Assembly (NCBI RefSeq): GCF_910589235.1
Contig: NC_060956.1
Span: 12,740,999-12,804,998, forward strand
Direction of reading: 5' to 3'
DNA: 64,000 bases
Origin: Vespa crabro
Taxonomy: Eukaryota > Arthropoda > Insecta > Hymenoptera > Vespidae
The notes beneath the pieces were generated by a model. That model did not search any database. It was not told the origin of the DNA and saw nothing but the letters and a program-made list of their open reading frames with translations. The first letter of the stretch is position 1. The number at the start of each line of letters is the position of its first letter. The position numbers and the translations under genes were made by a program. Shown piece by piece: positions 1 through 14,300 of the stretch.

Positions 1-122
1 TTCACTGTTTTCATGATAATATTTCCGCATATAGCGGAATTCGCATGTGTCGATCAGGTTTCTCATTAATTATCATGTTAAAACACGCATTTACACATAG
101 TCGGAAAGATATAATCTAGTTT
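1..122 (+). repeat. Partial monomer at left edge (tail x)
   Basis: This is the 3' part of a 339-bp unit cut by the window edge. It contains gcggaattcgc, the tail-x marker, then the ctcattaattatcatg arm and the acacgcatttacac segment also seen in complete x tails. Its head is outside the window, so whether it is cx or ax cannot be decided. Confidence 0.95.
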
Positions 123-800
123 CATTCTTTATTCTGCGTCGAAAGTATTTAAAATCATTGAAATTGAATTAGATTTCAACCTTTCATTTTTCGACGATAC
201 AACTTTATGAGCATAAAATCGTATATTGGATATGAAACAAAGTTAAGACATCAATTCCAAGATAGAAAAGATTTTTGATCTTCTGAAATACAATGTCCGA
301 ATCGATTGGTAACATTTTTCAAACTGTGGAACGAGTATTTTCACTGTTTTCATGATAATATTTCCGCATATAGCGAAATTCACATGTGTTGTTCAGTTTT
401 CTCGATAATTTTCATGTTAAAGCACGTATTTAAAAATAGTCGGAAAGAAATATTCTAGTTTCATTCTTTATTCTGCGTCGAAAGTATATAAAATCATTGA
501 AATTGAATGTGATTTCAACCTTTCGTTTTTCGACGATACGCCTTTATGAGCATAAAATCGTATATTGGATATGAAACAAAGTTAAGACATCAATTCCAAG
601 ATAGAAAAGATTTTTGATCTTCTGAAATACAATGTCTGAATCGATTGGTAACATTTTTCAAACTGTTGTACGAGTAAGTTCAAAGATTTCACCATTTTAT
701 CTCAGCATATAGCGAAAAACGCATATGTCGATCAGGTTTCTCGATAATTATCATGTTACAACACATATTTACGCATAGTCGGAAAGATATAATCTAGTTT

Positions 801-1139
801 CATTCTTTATTCTGCGTCGAAAGTATTTAAAATCATTGAAATTGAATTAGATTTCAACCTTTCATTTTTCGACGATACAACTTCATGAGCATAAAATCGT
901 ATATTGGATATGAAACAAAGTTAAGACATCAATTCCAAGATAGAAAAGATTTTTGATCTTCTGAAATACAATGTCCGAATCGATTGGTAACATTTTTCAA
1001 ACTGTGGAACGAGTATTTTCACTGTTTTCATGATAATATTTCCGCATATAGCGGAATTCGCATATGTCGATCAGGTTTCTCGATAATTATCATGTTACAA
1101 CACATATTTACGCATAGTCGGAAAGATATAATCTAGTTT
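801..1139 (+). repeat. Chimeric monomer a(x/z), copy 1
   Basis: The head is type a (gtatttaaaatc, ttag, acaact). The tail begins as x (gcggaattcgc near 1051) but continues as z (catatgtcgatcaggtttctcgataattatc, then acaacacatatttacgc). The x-to-z switch lies within the shared cgcat around 1058-1064. This copy alone has a private change, acttcatgagc instead of actttatgagc, near 891. It is a recombinant or gene-conversion product between the two tail classes. Confidence 0.85.
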
Positions 1140-1817
1140 CATTCTTTATTCTGCGTCGAAAGTATTTAAAATCATTGAAATTGAATTAGATTTCAACCTT
1201 TCATTTTTCGACGATACAACTTTATGAGCATAAAATCGTATATTGGATATGAAACAAAGTTAAGACATCAATTCCAAGATAGAAAAGATTTTTGATCTTC
1301 TGAAATACAATGTCCGAATCGATTGGTAACATTTTTCAAACTGTGGAACGAGTATTTTCACTGTTTTCATGATAATATTTCCGCATATAGCGGAATTCGC
1401 ATGTGTCGATCAGGTTTCTCATTAATTATCATGTTAAAACACGCATTTACACATAGTCGGAAAGATATAATCTAGTTTCATTCTTTATTCTGCGTCGAAA
1501 GTATTTAAAATCATTGAAATTGAATTAGATTTCAACCTTTCATTTTTCGACGATACAACTTTATGAGCATAAAATCGTATATTGGATATGAAACAAAGTT
1601 AAGACATCAATTCCAAGATAGAAAAGATTTTTGATCTTCTGAAATCCAATGTCCGAATCGATTGGTAACATTTTTCAAACTGTGGAACGAGTATTTTCAC
1701 TGTTTTCATGATAATATTTCCGCATATAGCGAAATTCACATGTGTTGTTCAGTTTTCTCGATAATTTTCATGTTAAAGCACGTATTTAAAAATAGTCGGA
1801 AAGAAATATTCTAGTTT

Positions 1818-2156
1818 CATTCTTTATTCTGCGTCGAAAGTATATAAAATCATTGAAATTGAATGTGATTTCAACCTTTCATTTTTCGACGATACGCCTT
1901 TATGAGCATAAAATCGTATATACGATATGAAACAATGTTAATACATCAATACCAAGATAAAAAGGATGTTTGATATTCTGAAATAACATGTCTGAATAGA
2001 TTGGTAACATTTTTCGTACTGTTGTCCGGGAAAATTCATTGTTTTCACCATTTTACCTCAGCATATAGCGAAAAACGCATATGTCGATCAGGTTTCTCGA
2101 TAATTATCATGTTACAACACGTATTTACGCATAGTCGGAAAGAAATATTCTAGTTT
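1818..2156 (+). repeat. Divergent monomer d, copy 1
   Basis: Exactly 339 bp, but more divergent than any other type. It has gaaacaatgttaatac in place of gaaacaaagttaagac, then aataccaagataaaaagg, atgtttgatattctg, aataacatg, ttttcgtactgttgtccggg, and the stretch aattcattg followed by ttttcaccattttacctc. The start resembles heads b and c (gtatataaaatc, cattttt, acgcct, atatacgat) and the end resembles z but with cgtatttacgc. Its neighbours are ax, ay on the left and cx, ay on the right, the same context as the other two copies. It breaks the 69-bp block that is otherwise invariant in heads a, b and c. I read it as a relic of an older sub-family. Confidence 0.85.
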
Positions 2157-3173
2157 CATTCTTTATTCTGCGTCGAAAAAATATAAAATCATTGAAATTG
2201 AATGTGATTTCAACCTTTCATTTTTCGACGATACGCCTTTATGAGCATAAAATCGTATATACGATATGAAACAAAGTTAAGACATCAATTCCAAGATAGA
2301 AAAGATTTTTGATCTTCTGAAATACAATGTCCGAATAGATTGGTAACATTTTTCAAACTGTGGAACGAGTATTTTCACTGTTTTCATGATAATATTTCCG
2401 CATATAGCGGAATTCGCATGTGTCGATCAGGTTTCTCATTAATTATCATGTTAAAACACGCATTTACACATAGTCGGAAAGATATAATCTAGTTTCATTC
2501 TTTATTCTGCGTCGAAAGTATTTAAAATCATTGAAATTGAATTAGATTTCAACCTTTCATTTTTCGACGATACAACTTTATGAGCATAAAATCGTATATT
2601 GGATATGAAACAAAGTTAAGACATCAATTCCAAGATAGAAAAGATTTTTGATCTTCTGAAATACAATGTCCGAATCGATTGGTAACATTTTTCAAACTGT
2701 GGAACGAGTATTTTCACTGTTTTCATGATAATATTTCCGCATATAGCGAAATTCACATGTGTTGTTCAGTTTTCTCGATAATTTTCATGTTAAAGCACGT
2801 ATTTAAAAATAGTCGGAAAGAAATATTCTAGTTTCATTCTTTATTCTGCGTCGAAAGTATATAAAATCATTGAAATTGAATGTGATTTCAACCTTTCGTT
2901 TTTCGACGATACGCCTTTATGAGCATAAAATCGTATATTGGATATGAAACAAAGTTAAGACATCAATTCCAAGATAGAAAAGATTTTTGATCTTCTGAAA
3001 TACAATGTCTGAATCGATTGGTAACATTTTTCAAACTGTTGTACGAGTAAGTTCAAAGATTTCACCATTTTATCTCAGCATATAGCGAAAAACGCATATG
3101 TCGATCAGGTTTCTCGATAATTATCATGTTACAACACATATTTACGCATAGTCGGAAAGATATAATCTAGTTT

Positions 3174-3512
3174 CATTCTTTATTCTGCGTCGAAAGTATT
3201 TAAAATCATTGAAATTGAATTAGATTTCAACCTTTCATTTTTCGACGATACAACTTTATGAGCATAAAATCGTATATTGGATATGAAACAAAGTTAAGAC
3301 ATCAATTCCAAGATAGAAAAGATTTTTGATCTTCTGAAATACAATGTCCGAATCGATTGGTAACATTTTTCAAACTGTGGAACGAGTATTTTCACTGTTT
3401 TCATGATAATATTTCCGCATATAGCGGAATTCGCATATGTCGATCAGGTTTCTCGATAATTATCATGTTACAACACATATTTACGCATAGTCGGAAAGAT
3501 ATAATCTAGTTT
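3174..3512 (+). repeat. Chimeric monomer a(x/z), copy 2
   Basis: Same mosaic as the unit at 801-1139: head a, tail starting as x (gcggaattcgc near 3426) and switching to z at catatgtcgatc. It lies 7 monomers (2373 bp) after copy 1 and again directly follows a bz unit. The shared breakpoint shows that the chimera arose once and was then copied. Confidence 0.85.
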
Positions 3513-5207
3513 CATTCTTTATTCTGCGTCGAAAGTATTTAAAATCATTGAAATTGAATTAGATTTCAACCTTTCATTTTTCGACGATACAACTTTATGA
3601 GCATAAAATCGTATATTGGATATGAAACAAAGTTAAGACATCAATTCCAAGATAGAAAAGATTTTTGATCTTCTGAAATACAATGTCCGAATCGATTGGT
3701 AACATTTTTCAAACTGTGGAACGAGTATTTTCACTGTTTTCATGATAATATTTCCGCATATAGCGAAATTCACATGTGTTGTTCAGTTTTCTCGATAATT
3801 TTCATGTTAAAGCACGTATTTAAAAATAGTCGGAAAGAAATATTCTAGTTTCATTCTTTATTCTGCGTCGAAAGTATATAAAATCATTGAAATTGAATGT
3901 GATTTCAACCTTTCGTTTTTCGACGATACGCCTTTATGAGCATAAAATCGTATATTGGATATGAAACAAAGTTAAGACATCAATTCCAAGATAGAAAAGA
4001 TTTTTGATCTTCTGAAATACAATGTCTGAATCGATTGGTAACATTTTTCAAACTGTTGTACGAGTAAGTTCAAAGATTTCACCATTTTATCTCAGCATAT
4101 AGCGAAAAACGCATATGTCGATCAGGTTTCTCGATAATTATCATGTTACAACACATATTTACGCATAGTCGGAAAGATATAATCTAGTTTCATTCTTTAT
4201 TCTGCGTCGAAAAAATATAAAATCATTGAAATTGAATGTGATTTCAACCTTTCATTTTTCGACGATACGCCTTTATGAGCATAAAATCGTATATACGATA
4301 TGAAACAAAGTTAAGACATCAATTCCAAGATAGAAAAGATTTTTGATCTTCTGAAATACAATGTCCGAATAGATTGGTAACATTTTTCAAACTGTGGAAC
4401 GAGTATTTTCACTGTTTTCATGATAATATTTCCGCATATAGCGGAATTCGCATGTGTCGATCAGGTTTCTCATTAATTATCATGTTAAAACACGCATTTA
4501 CACATAGTCGGAAAGATATAATCTAGTTTCATTCTTTATTCTGCGTCGAAAGTATTTAAAATCATTGAAATTGAATTAGATTTCAACCTTTCATTTTTCG
4601 ACGATACAACTTTATGAGCATAAAATCGTATATTGGATATGAAACAAAGTTAAGACATCAATTCCAAGATAGAAAAGATTTTTGATCTTCTGAAATACAA
4701 TGTCCGAATCGATTGGTAACATTTTTCAAACTGTGGAACGAGTATTTTCACTGTTTTCATGATAATATTTCCGCATATAGCGAAATTCACATGTGTTGTT
4801 CAGTTTTCTCGATAATTATCATGTTAAAGCACGTATTTAAAAATAGTCGGAAAGAAATATTCTAGTTTCATTCTTTATTCTGCGTCGAAAGTATATAAAA
4901 TCATTGAAATTGAATGTGATTTCAACCTTTCGTTTTTCGACGATACGCCTTTATGAGCATAAAATCGTATATTGGATATGAAACAAAGTTAAGACATCAA
5001 TTCCAAGATAGAAAAGATTTTTGATCTTCTGAAATACAATGTCTGAATCGATTGGTAACATTTTTCAAACTGTTGTACGAGTAAGTTCAAAGATTTCACC
5101 ATTTTATCTCAGCATATAGCGAAAAACGCATATGTCGATCAGGTTTCTCGATAATTATCATGTTACAACACATATTTACGCATAGTCGGAAAGATATAAT
5201 CTAGTTT

Positions 5208-5546
5208 CATTCTTTATTCTGCGTCGAAAGTATTTAAAATCATTGAAATTGAATTAGATTTCAACCTTTCATTTTTCGACGATACAACTTTATGAGCATA
5301 AAATCGTATATTGGATATGAAACAAAGTTAAGACATCAATTCCAAGATAGAAAAGATTTTTGATCTTCTGAAATACAATGTCCGAATAGATTGGTAACAT
5401 TTTTCAAACTGTGGAACGAGTATTTTCACTGTTTTCATGATAATATTTCCGCATATAGCGGAATTCGCATATGTCGATCAGGTTTCTCGATAATTATCAT
5501 GTTACAACACATATTTACGCATAGTCGGAAAGATATAATCTAGTTT
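5208..5546 (+). repeat. Chimeric monomer a(x/z), copy 3
   Basis: Third copy of the same mosaic, 6 monomers (2034 bp) after copy 2. It differs from the other two by carrying tccgaataga, normal for cx units, instead of tccgaatcga at about 5383. A further exchange in mid-monomer with a c-headed unit would explain this. It follows a bz unit, as copies 1 and 2 do. Confidence 0.8.
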
Positions 5547-8500
5547 CATTCTTTATTCTGCGTCGAAAGTATTTAAAATCATTGAAATTGAATTAGATTT
5601 CAACCTTTCATTTTTCGACGATACAACTTTATGAGCATAAAATCGTATATTGGATATGAAACAAAGTTAAGACATCAATTCCAAGATAGAAAAGATTTTT
5701 GATCTTCTGAAATACAATGTCCGAATCGATTGGTAACATTTTTCAAACTGTGGAACGAGTATTTTCACTGTTTTCATGATAATATTTCCGCATATAGCGA
5801 AATTCACATGTGTTGTTCAGTTTTCTCGATAATTTTCATGTTAAAGCACGTATTTAAAAATAGTCGGAAAGAAATATTCTAGTTTCATTCTTTATTCTGC
5901 GTCGAAAGTATATAAAATCATTGAAATTGAATGTGATTTCAACCTTTCGTTTTTCGACGATACGCCTTTATGAGCATAAAATCGTATATTGGATATGAAA
6001 CAAAGTTAAGACATCAATTCCAAGATAGAAAAGATTTTTGATCTTCTGAAATACAATGTCTGAATCGATTGGTAACATTTTTCAAACTGTTGTACGAGTA
6101 AGTTCAAAGATTTCACCATTTTATCTCAGCATATAGCGAAAAACGCATATGTCGATCAGGTTTCTCGATAATTATCATGTTACAACACATATTTACGCAT
6201 AGTCGGAAAGATATAATCTAGTTTCATTCTTTATTCTGCGTCGAAAAAATATAAAATCATTGAAATTGAATGTGATTTCAACCTTTCATTTTTCGACGAT
6301 ACGCCTTTATGAGCATAAAATCGTATATACGATATGAAACAAAGTTAAGACATCAATTCCAAGATAGAAAAGATTTTTGATCTTCTGAAATACAATGTCC
6401 GAATAGATTGGTAACATTTTTCAAACTGTGGAACGAGTATTTTCACTGTTTTCATGATAATATTTCCGCATATAGCGGAATTCGCATGTGTCGATCAGGT
6501 TTCTCATTAATTATCATGTTAAAACACGCATTTACACATAGTCGGAAAGATATAATCTAGTTTCATTCTTTATTCTGCGTCGAAAGTATTTAAAATCATT
6601 GAAATTGAATTAGATTTCAACCTTTCATTTTTCGACGATACAACTTTATGAGCATAAAATCGTATATTGGATATGAAACAAAGTTAAGACATCAATTCCA
6701 AGATAGAAAAGATTTTTGATCTTCTGAAATACAATGTCCGAATCGATTGGTAACATTTTTCAAACTGTGGAACGAGTATTTTCACTGTTTTCATGATAAT
6801 ATTTCCGCATATAGCGAAATTCACATGTGTTGTTCAGTTTTCTCGATAATTTTCATGTTAAAGCACGTATTTAAAAATAGTCGGAAAGAAATATTCTAGT
6901 TTCATTCTTTATTCTGCGTCGAAAGTATATAAAATCATTGAAATTGAATGTGATTTCAACCTTTCGTTTTTCGACGATACGCCTTTATGAGCATAAAATC
7001 GTATATTGGATATGAAACAAAGTTAAGACATCAATTCCAAGATAGAAAAGATTTTTGATCTTCTGAAATACAATGTCTGAATCGATTGGTAACATTTTTC
7101 AAACTGTTGTACGAGTAAGTTCAAAGATTTCACCATTTTATCTCAGCATATAGCGAAAAACGCATATGTCGATCAGGTTTCTCGATAATTATCATGTTAC
7201 AACACATATTTACGCATAGTCGGAAAGATATAATCTAGTTTCATTCTTTATTCTGCGTCGAAAAAATATAAAATCATTGAAATTGAATGTGATTTCAACC
7301 TTTCATTTTTCGACGATACGCCTTTATGAGCATAAAATCGTATATACGATATGAAACAAAGTTAAGACATCAATTCCAAGATAGAAAAGATTTTTGATCT
7401 TCTGAAATACAATGTCCGAATAGATTGGTAACATTTTTCAAACTGTGGAACGAGTATTTTCACTGTTTTCATGATAATATTTCCGCATATAGCGGAATTC
7501 GCATGTGTCGATCAGGTTTCTCATTAATTATCATGTTAAAACACGCATTTACACATAGTCGGAAAGATATAATCTAGTTTCATTCTTTATTCTGCGTCGA
7601 AAGTATTTAAAATCATTGAAATTGAATTAGATTTCAACCTTTCATTTTTCGACGATACAACTTTATGAGCATAAAATCGTATATTGGATATGAAACAAAG
7701 TTAAGACATCAATTCCAAGATAGAAAAGATTTTTGATCTTCTGAAATACAATGTCCGAATCGATTGGTAACATTTTTCAAACTGTGGAACGAGTATTTTC
7801 ACTGTTTTCATGATAATATTTCCGCATATAGCGAAATTCACATGTGTTGTTCAGTTTTCTCGATAATTTTCATGTTAAAGCACGTATTTAAAAATAGTCG
7901 GAAAGAAATATTCTAGTTTCATTCTTTATTCTGCGTCGAAAGTATATAAAATCATTGAAATTGAATGTGATTTCAACCTTTCGTTTTTCGACGATACGCC
8001 TTTATGAGCATAAAATCGTATATTGGATATGAAACAAAGTTAAGACATCAATTCCAAGATAGAAAAGATTTTTGATCTTCTGAAATACAATGTCTGAATC
8101 GATTGGTAACATTTTTCAAACTGTTGTACGAGTAAGTTCAAAGATTTCACCATTTTATCTCAGCATATAGCGAAAAACGCATATGTCGATCAGGTTTCTC
8201 GATAATTATCATGTTACAACACATATTTACGCATAGTCGGAAAGATATAATCTAGTTTCATTCTTTATTCTGCGTCGAAAGTATTTAAAATCATTGAAAT
8301 TGAATTAGATTTCAACCTTTCATTTTTCGACGATACAACTTTATGAGCATAAAATCGTATATTGGATATGAAACAAAGTTAAGACATCAATTCCAAGATA
8401 GAAAAGATTTTTGATCTTCTGAAATACAATGTCCGAATCGATTGGTAACATTTTTCAAACTGTGGAACGAGTATTTTCACTGTTTTCATGATAATATTTC

Positions 8501-10292
8501 CGCATATAGCGGAATTCGCATGTGTCGATCAGGTTTCTCATTAATTATCATGTTAAAACACGCATTTACACATAGTCGGAAAGATATAATCTAGTTTCAT
8601 TCTTTATTCTGCGTCGAAAGTATTTAAAATCATTGAAATTGAATTAGATTTCAACCTTTCATTTTTCGACGATACAACTTTATGAGCATAAAATCGTATA
8701 TTGGATATGAAACAAAGTTAAGACATCAATTCCAAGATAGAAAAGATTTTTGATCTTCTGAAATACAATGTCCGAATCGATTGGTAACATTTTTCAAACT
8801 GTGGAACGAGTATTTTCACTGTTTTCATGATAATATTTCCGCATATAGCGAAATTCACATGTGTTGTTCAGTTTTCTCGATAATTTTCATGTTAAAGCAC
8901 GTATTTAAAAATAGTCGGAAAGAAATATTCTAGTTTCATTCTTTATTCTGCGTCGAAAGTATATAAAATCATTGAAATTGAATGTGATTTCAACCTTTCG
9001 TTTTTCGACGATACGCCTTTATGAGCATAAAATCGTATATTGGATATGAAACAAAGTTAAGACATCAATTCCAAGATAGAAAAGATTTTTGATCTTCTGA
9101 AATACAATGTCTGAATCGATTGGTAACATTTTTCAAACTGTTGTACGAGTAAGTTCAAAGATTTCACCATTTTATCTCAGCATATAGCGAAAAACGCATA
9201 TGTCGATCAGGTTTCTCGATAATTATCATGTTACAACACATATTTACGCATAGTCGGAAAGATATAATCTAGTTTCATTCTTTATTCTGCGTCGAAAGTA
9301 TTTAAAATCATTGAAATTGAATTAGATTTCAACCTTTCATTTTTCGACGATACAACTTTATGAGCATAAAATCGTATATTGGATATGAAACAAAGTTAAG
9401 ACATCAATTCCAAGATAGAAAAGATTTTTGATCTTCTGAAATACAATGTCCGAATCGATTGGTAACATTTTTCAAACTGTGGAACGAGTATTTTCACTGT
9501 TTTCATGATAATATTTCCGCATATAGCGGAATTCGCATGTGTCGATCAGGTTTCTCATTAATTATCATGTTAAAACACGCATTTACACATAGTCGGAAAG
9601 ATATAATCTAGTTTCATTCTTTATTCTGCGTCGAAAGTATTTAAAATCATTGAAATTGAATTAGATTTCAACCTTTCATTTTTCGACGATACAACTTTAT
9701 GAGTATAAAATCGTATATTGGATATGAAACAAAGTTAAGACATCAATTCCAAGATAGAAAAGATTTTTGATCTTCTGAAATACAATGTCCGAATCGATTG
9801 GTAACATTTTTCAAACTGTGGAACGAGTATTTTCACTGTTTTCATGATAATATTTCCGCATATAGCGGAATTCGCATGTGTCGATCAGGTTTCTCATTAA
9901 TTATCATGTTAAAACACGCATTTACACATAGTCGGAAAGATATAATCTAGTTTCATTCTTTATTCTGCGTCGAAAGTATTTAAAATCATTGAAATTGAAT
10001 TAGATTTCAACCTTTCATTTTTCGACGATACAACTTTATGAGCATAAAATCGTATATTGGATATGAAACAAAGTTAAGACATCAATTCCAAGATAGAAAA
10101 GATTTTTGATCTTCTGAAATACAATGTCCGAATAGATTGGTAACATTTTTCAAACTGTGGAACGAGTATTTTCACTGTTTTCATGATAATATTTCCGCAT
10201 ATAGCGAAATTCACATGTGTTGTTCAGTTTTCTCGATAATTTTCATGTTAAAGCACGTATTTAAAAATAGTCGGAAAGAAATATTCTAGTTT

Positions 10293-10631
10293 CATTCTTT
10301 ATTCTGCGTCGAAAGTATATAAAATCATTGAAATTGAATGTGATTTCAACCTTTCATTTTTCGACGATACGCCTTTATGAGCATAAAATCGTATATACGA
10401 TATGAAACAATGTTAATACATCAATACCAAGATAAAAAGGATGTTTGATATTCTGAAATAACATGTCTGAATAGATTGGTAACATTTTTCGTACTGTTGT
10501 CCGGGAAAATTCATTGTTTTCACCATTTTACCTCAGCATATAGCGAAAAACGCATATGTCGATCAGGTTTCTCGATAATTATCATGTTACAACACGTATT
10601 TACGCATAGTCGGAAAGAAATATTCTAGTTT
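10293..10631 (+). repeat. Divergent monomer d, copy 2
   Basis: By eye this matches the copy at 1818-2156 throughout, including gatattctgaaataacatg and the gaaatattctag end. It lies 25 monomers (8475 bp) downstream in the same ax-ay-d-cx-ay context. Two matching copies of a rare divergent unit in the same neighbourhood point to duplication of a multi-monomer block rather than independent mutation. Confidence 0.85.
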
Positions 10632-11309
10632 CATTCTTTATTCTGCGTCGAAAAAATATAAAATCATTGAAATTGAATGTGATTTCAACCTTTCATTTTT
10701 CGACGATACGCCTTTATGAGCATAAAATCGTATATACGATATGAAACAAAGTTAAGACATCAATTCCAAGATAGAAAAGATTTTTGATCTTCTGAAATAC
10801 AATGTCCGAATAGATTGGTAACATTTTTCAAACTGTGGAACGAGTATTTTCACTGTTTTCATGATAATATTTCCGCATATAGCGGAATTCGCATGTGTCG
10901 ATCAGGTTTCTCATTAATTATCATGTTAAAACACGCATTTACACATAGTCGGAAAGATATAATCTAGTTTCATTCTTTATTCTGCGTCGAAAGTATTTAA
11001 AATCATTGAAATTGAATTAGATTTCAACCTTTCATTTTTCGACGATACAACTTTATGAGCATAAAATCGTATATTGGATATGAAACAGAGTTAAGACATC
11101 AATTCCAAGATAGAAAAGATTTTTGATCTTCTGAAATACAATGTCCGAATCGATTGGTAACATTTTTCAAACTGTGGAACGAGTATTTTCACTGTTTTCA
11201 TGATAATATTTCCGCATATAGCGAAATTCACATGTGTTGTTCAGTTTTCTCGATAATTTTCATGTTAAAGCACGTATTTAAAAATAGTCGGAAAGAAATA
11301 TTCTAGTTT

Positions 11310-14300
11310 CATTCTTTATTCTGCGTCGAAAGTATATAAAATCATTGAAATTGAATGTGATTTCAACCTTTCGTTTTTCGACGATACGCCTTTATGAGCA
11401 TAAAATCGTATATTGGATATGAAACAAAGTTAAGACATCAATTCCAAGATAGAAAAGATTTTTGATCTTCTGAAATACAATGTCTGAATCGATTGGTAAC
11501 ATTTTTCAAACTGTTGTACGAGTAAGTTCAAAGATTTCACCATTTTATCTCAGCATATAGCGAAAAACGCATATGTCGATCAGGTTTCTCGATAATTATC
11601 ATGTTACAACACATATTTACGCATAGTCGGAAAGATATAATCTAGTTTCATTCTTTATTCTGCGTCGAAAAAATATAAAATCATTGAAATTGAATGTGAT
11701 TTCAACCTTTCATTTTTCGACGATACGCCTTTATGAGCATAAAATCGTATATACGATATGAAACAAAGTTAAGACATCAATTCCAAGATAGAAAAGATTT
11801 TTGATCTTCTGAAATACAATGTCCGAATCGATTGGTAACATTTTTCAAACTGTGGAACGAGTATTTTCACTGTTTTCATGATAATATTTCCGCATATAGC
11901 GAAATTCACATGTGTTGTTCAGTTTTCTCGATAATTTTCATGTTAAAGCACGTATTTAAAAATAGTCGGAAAGAAATATTCTAGTTTCATTCTTTATTCT
12001 GCGTCGAAAGTATATAAAATCATTGAAATTGAATGTGATTTCAACCTTTCGTTTTTCGACGATACGCCTTTATGAGCATAAAATCGTATATTGGATATGA
12101 AACAAAGTTAAGACATCAATTCCAAGATAGAAAAGATTTTTGATCTTCTGAAATACAATGTCTGAATCGATTGGTAACATTTTTCAAACTGTTGTACGAG
12201 TAAGTTCAAAGATTTCACCATTTTATCTCAGCATATAGCGAAAAACGCATATGTCGATCAGGTTTCTCGATAATTATCATGTTACAACACATATTTACGC
12301 ATAGTCGGAAAGATATAATCTAGTTTCATTCTTTATTCTGCGTCGAAAAAATATAAAATCATTGAAATTGAATGTGATTTCAACCTTTCATTTTTCGACG
12401 ATACGCCTTTATGAGCATAAAATCGTATATACGATATGAAACAAAGTTAAGACATCAATTCCAAGATAGAAAAGATTTTTGATCTTCTGAAATACAATGT
12501 CCGAATAGATTGGTAACATTTTTCAAACTGTGGAACGAGTATTTTCACTGTTTTCATGATAATATTTCCGCATATAGCGAAATTCACATGTGTTGTTCAG
12601 TTTTCTCGATAATTTTCATGTTAAAGCACGTATTTAAAAATAGTCGGAAAGAAATATTCTAGTTTCATTCTTTATTCTGCGTCGAAAGTATATAAAATCA
12701 TTGAAATTGAATGTGATTTCAACCTTTCGTTTTTCGACGATACGCCTTTATGAGCATAAAATCGTATATTGGATATGAAACAAAGTTAAGACATCAATTC
12801 CAAGATAGAAAAGATTTTTGATCTTCTGAAATACAATGTCTGAATCGATTGGTAACATTTTTCAAACTGTTGTACGAGTAAGTTCAAAGATTTCACCATT
12901 TTATCTCAGCATATAGCGAAAAACGCATATGTCGATCAGGTTTCTCGATAATTATCATGTTACAACACATATTTACGCATAGTCGGAAAGATATAATCTA
13001 GTTTCATTCTTTATTCTGCGTCGAAAAAATATAAAATCATTGAAATTGAATGTGATTTCAACCTTTCATTTTTCGACGATACGCCTTTATGAGCATAAAA
13101 TCGTATATACGATATGAAACAAAGTTAAGACATCAATTCCAACATAGAAAAGATTTTTGATCTTCTGAAATACAATGTCCGAATCGATTGGTAACATTTT
13201 TCAAACTGTGGAACGAGTATTTTCACTGTTTTCATGATAATATTTCCGCATATAGCGAAATTCACATGTGTTGTTCAGTTTTCTCGATAATTTTCATGTT
13301 AAAGCACGTATTTAAAAATAGTCGGAAAGAAATATTCTAGTTTCATTCTTTATTCTGCGTCGAAAGTATATAAAATCATTGAAATTGAATGTGATTTCAA
13401 CCTTTCGTTTTTCGACGATACGCCTTTATGAGCATAAAATCGTATATTGGATATGAAACAAAGTTAAGACATCAATTCCAAGATAGAAAAGATTTTTGAT
13501 CTTCTGAAATACAATGTCTGAATCGATTGGTAACATTTTTCAAACTGTTGTACGAGTAAGTTCAAAGATTTCACCATTTTATCTCAGCATATAGCGAAAA
13601 ACGCATATGTCGATCAGGTTTCTCGATAATTATCATGTTACAACACATATTTACGCATAGTCGGAAAGATATAATCTAGTTTCATTCTTTATTCTGCGTC
13701 GAAAAAATATAAAATCATTGAAATTGAATGTGATTTCAACCTTTCATTTTTCGACGATACGCCTTTATGAGCATAAAATCGTATATACGATATGAAACAA
13801 AGTTAAGACATCAATTCCAAGATAGAAAGGATTTTTGATCTTCTGAAATACAATGTCCGAATAGATTGGTAACATTTTTCAAACTGTGGAACGAGTATTT
13901 TCACTGTTTTCATGATAATATTTCCGCATATAGCGGAATTCGCATGTGTCGATCAGGTTTCTCATTAATTATCATGTTAAAACACGCATTTACACATAGT
14001 CGGAAAGATATAATCTAGTTTCATTCTTTATTCTGCGTCGAAAGTATTTAAAATCATTGAAATTGAATTAGATTTCAACCTTTCATTTTTCGACGATACA
14101 ACTTTATGAGCATAAAATCGTATATTGGATATGAAACAGAGTTAAGACATCAATTCCAAGATAGAAAAGATTTTTGATCTTCTGAAATACAATGTCCGAA
14201 TCGATTGGTAACATTTTTCAAACTGTGGAACGAGTATTTTCACTGTTTTCATGATAATATTTCCGCATATAGCGAAATTCACATGTGTTGTTCAGTTTTC

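Larger units (their letters stand above)
1..11309 (+). repeat. Array region I: mixed monomer order with two d monomers
   Basis: After the left partial unit, 33 complete monomers read: ay, bz, a(x/z), ax, ay, d, cx, ay, bz, a(x/z), ay, bz, cx, ay, bz, a(x/z), ay, bz, cx, ay, bz, cx, ay, bz, ax, ay, bz, ax, ax, ay, d, cx, ay. The cx-ay-bz trimer is visible but is often replaced by a-headed units. Three a-headed units have a mosaic x/z tail and two units are the divergent type d. This is the most heterogeneous part of the window. I infer an older or less homogenised part of the array. Confidence 0.85.

Noticed and set aside
123..461. The 339-bp unit as an old dimer of two ~169-bp halves
   Set aside because: Sliding one half against the other gave only short AT-rich matches (gcataaaatcg with gcatatagcg, ttcaacctttcat with ttcactgttttcat) at inconsistent offsets of about 155-164. 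A computed self-alignment could revive this; by eye it is not supported.
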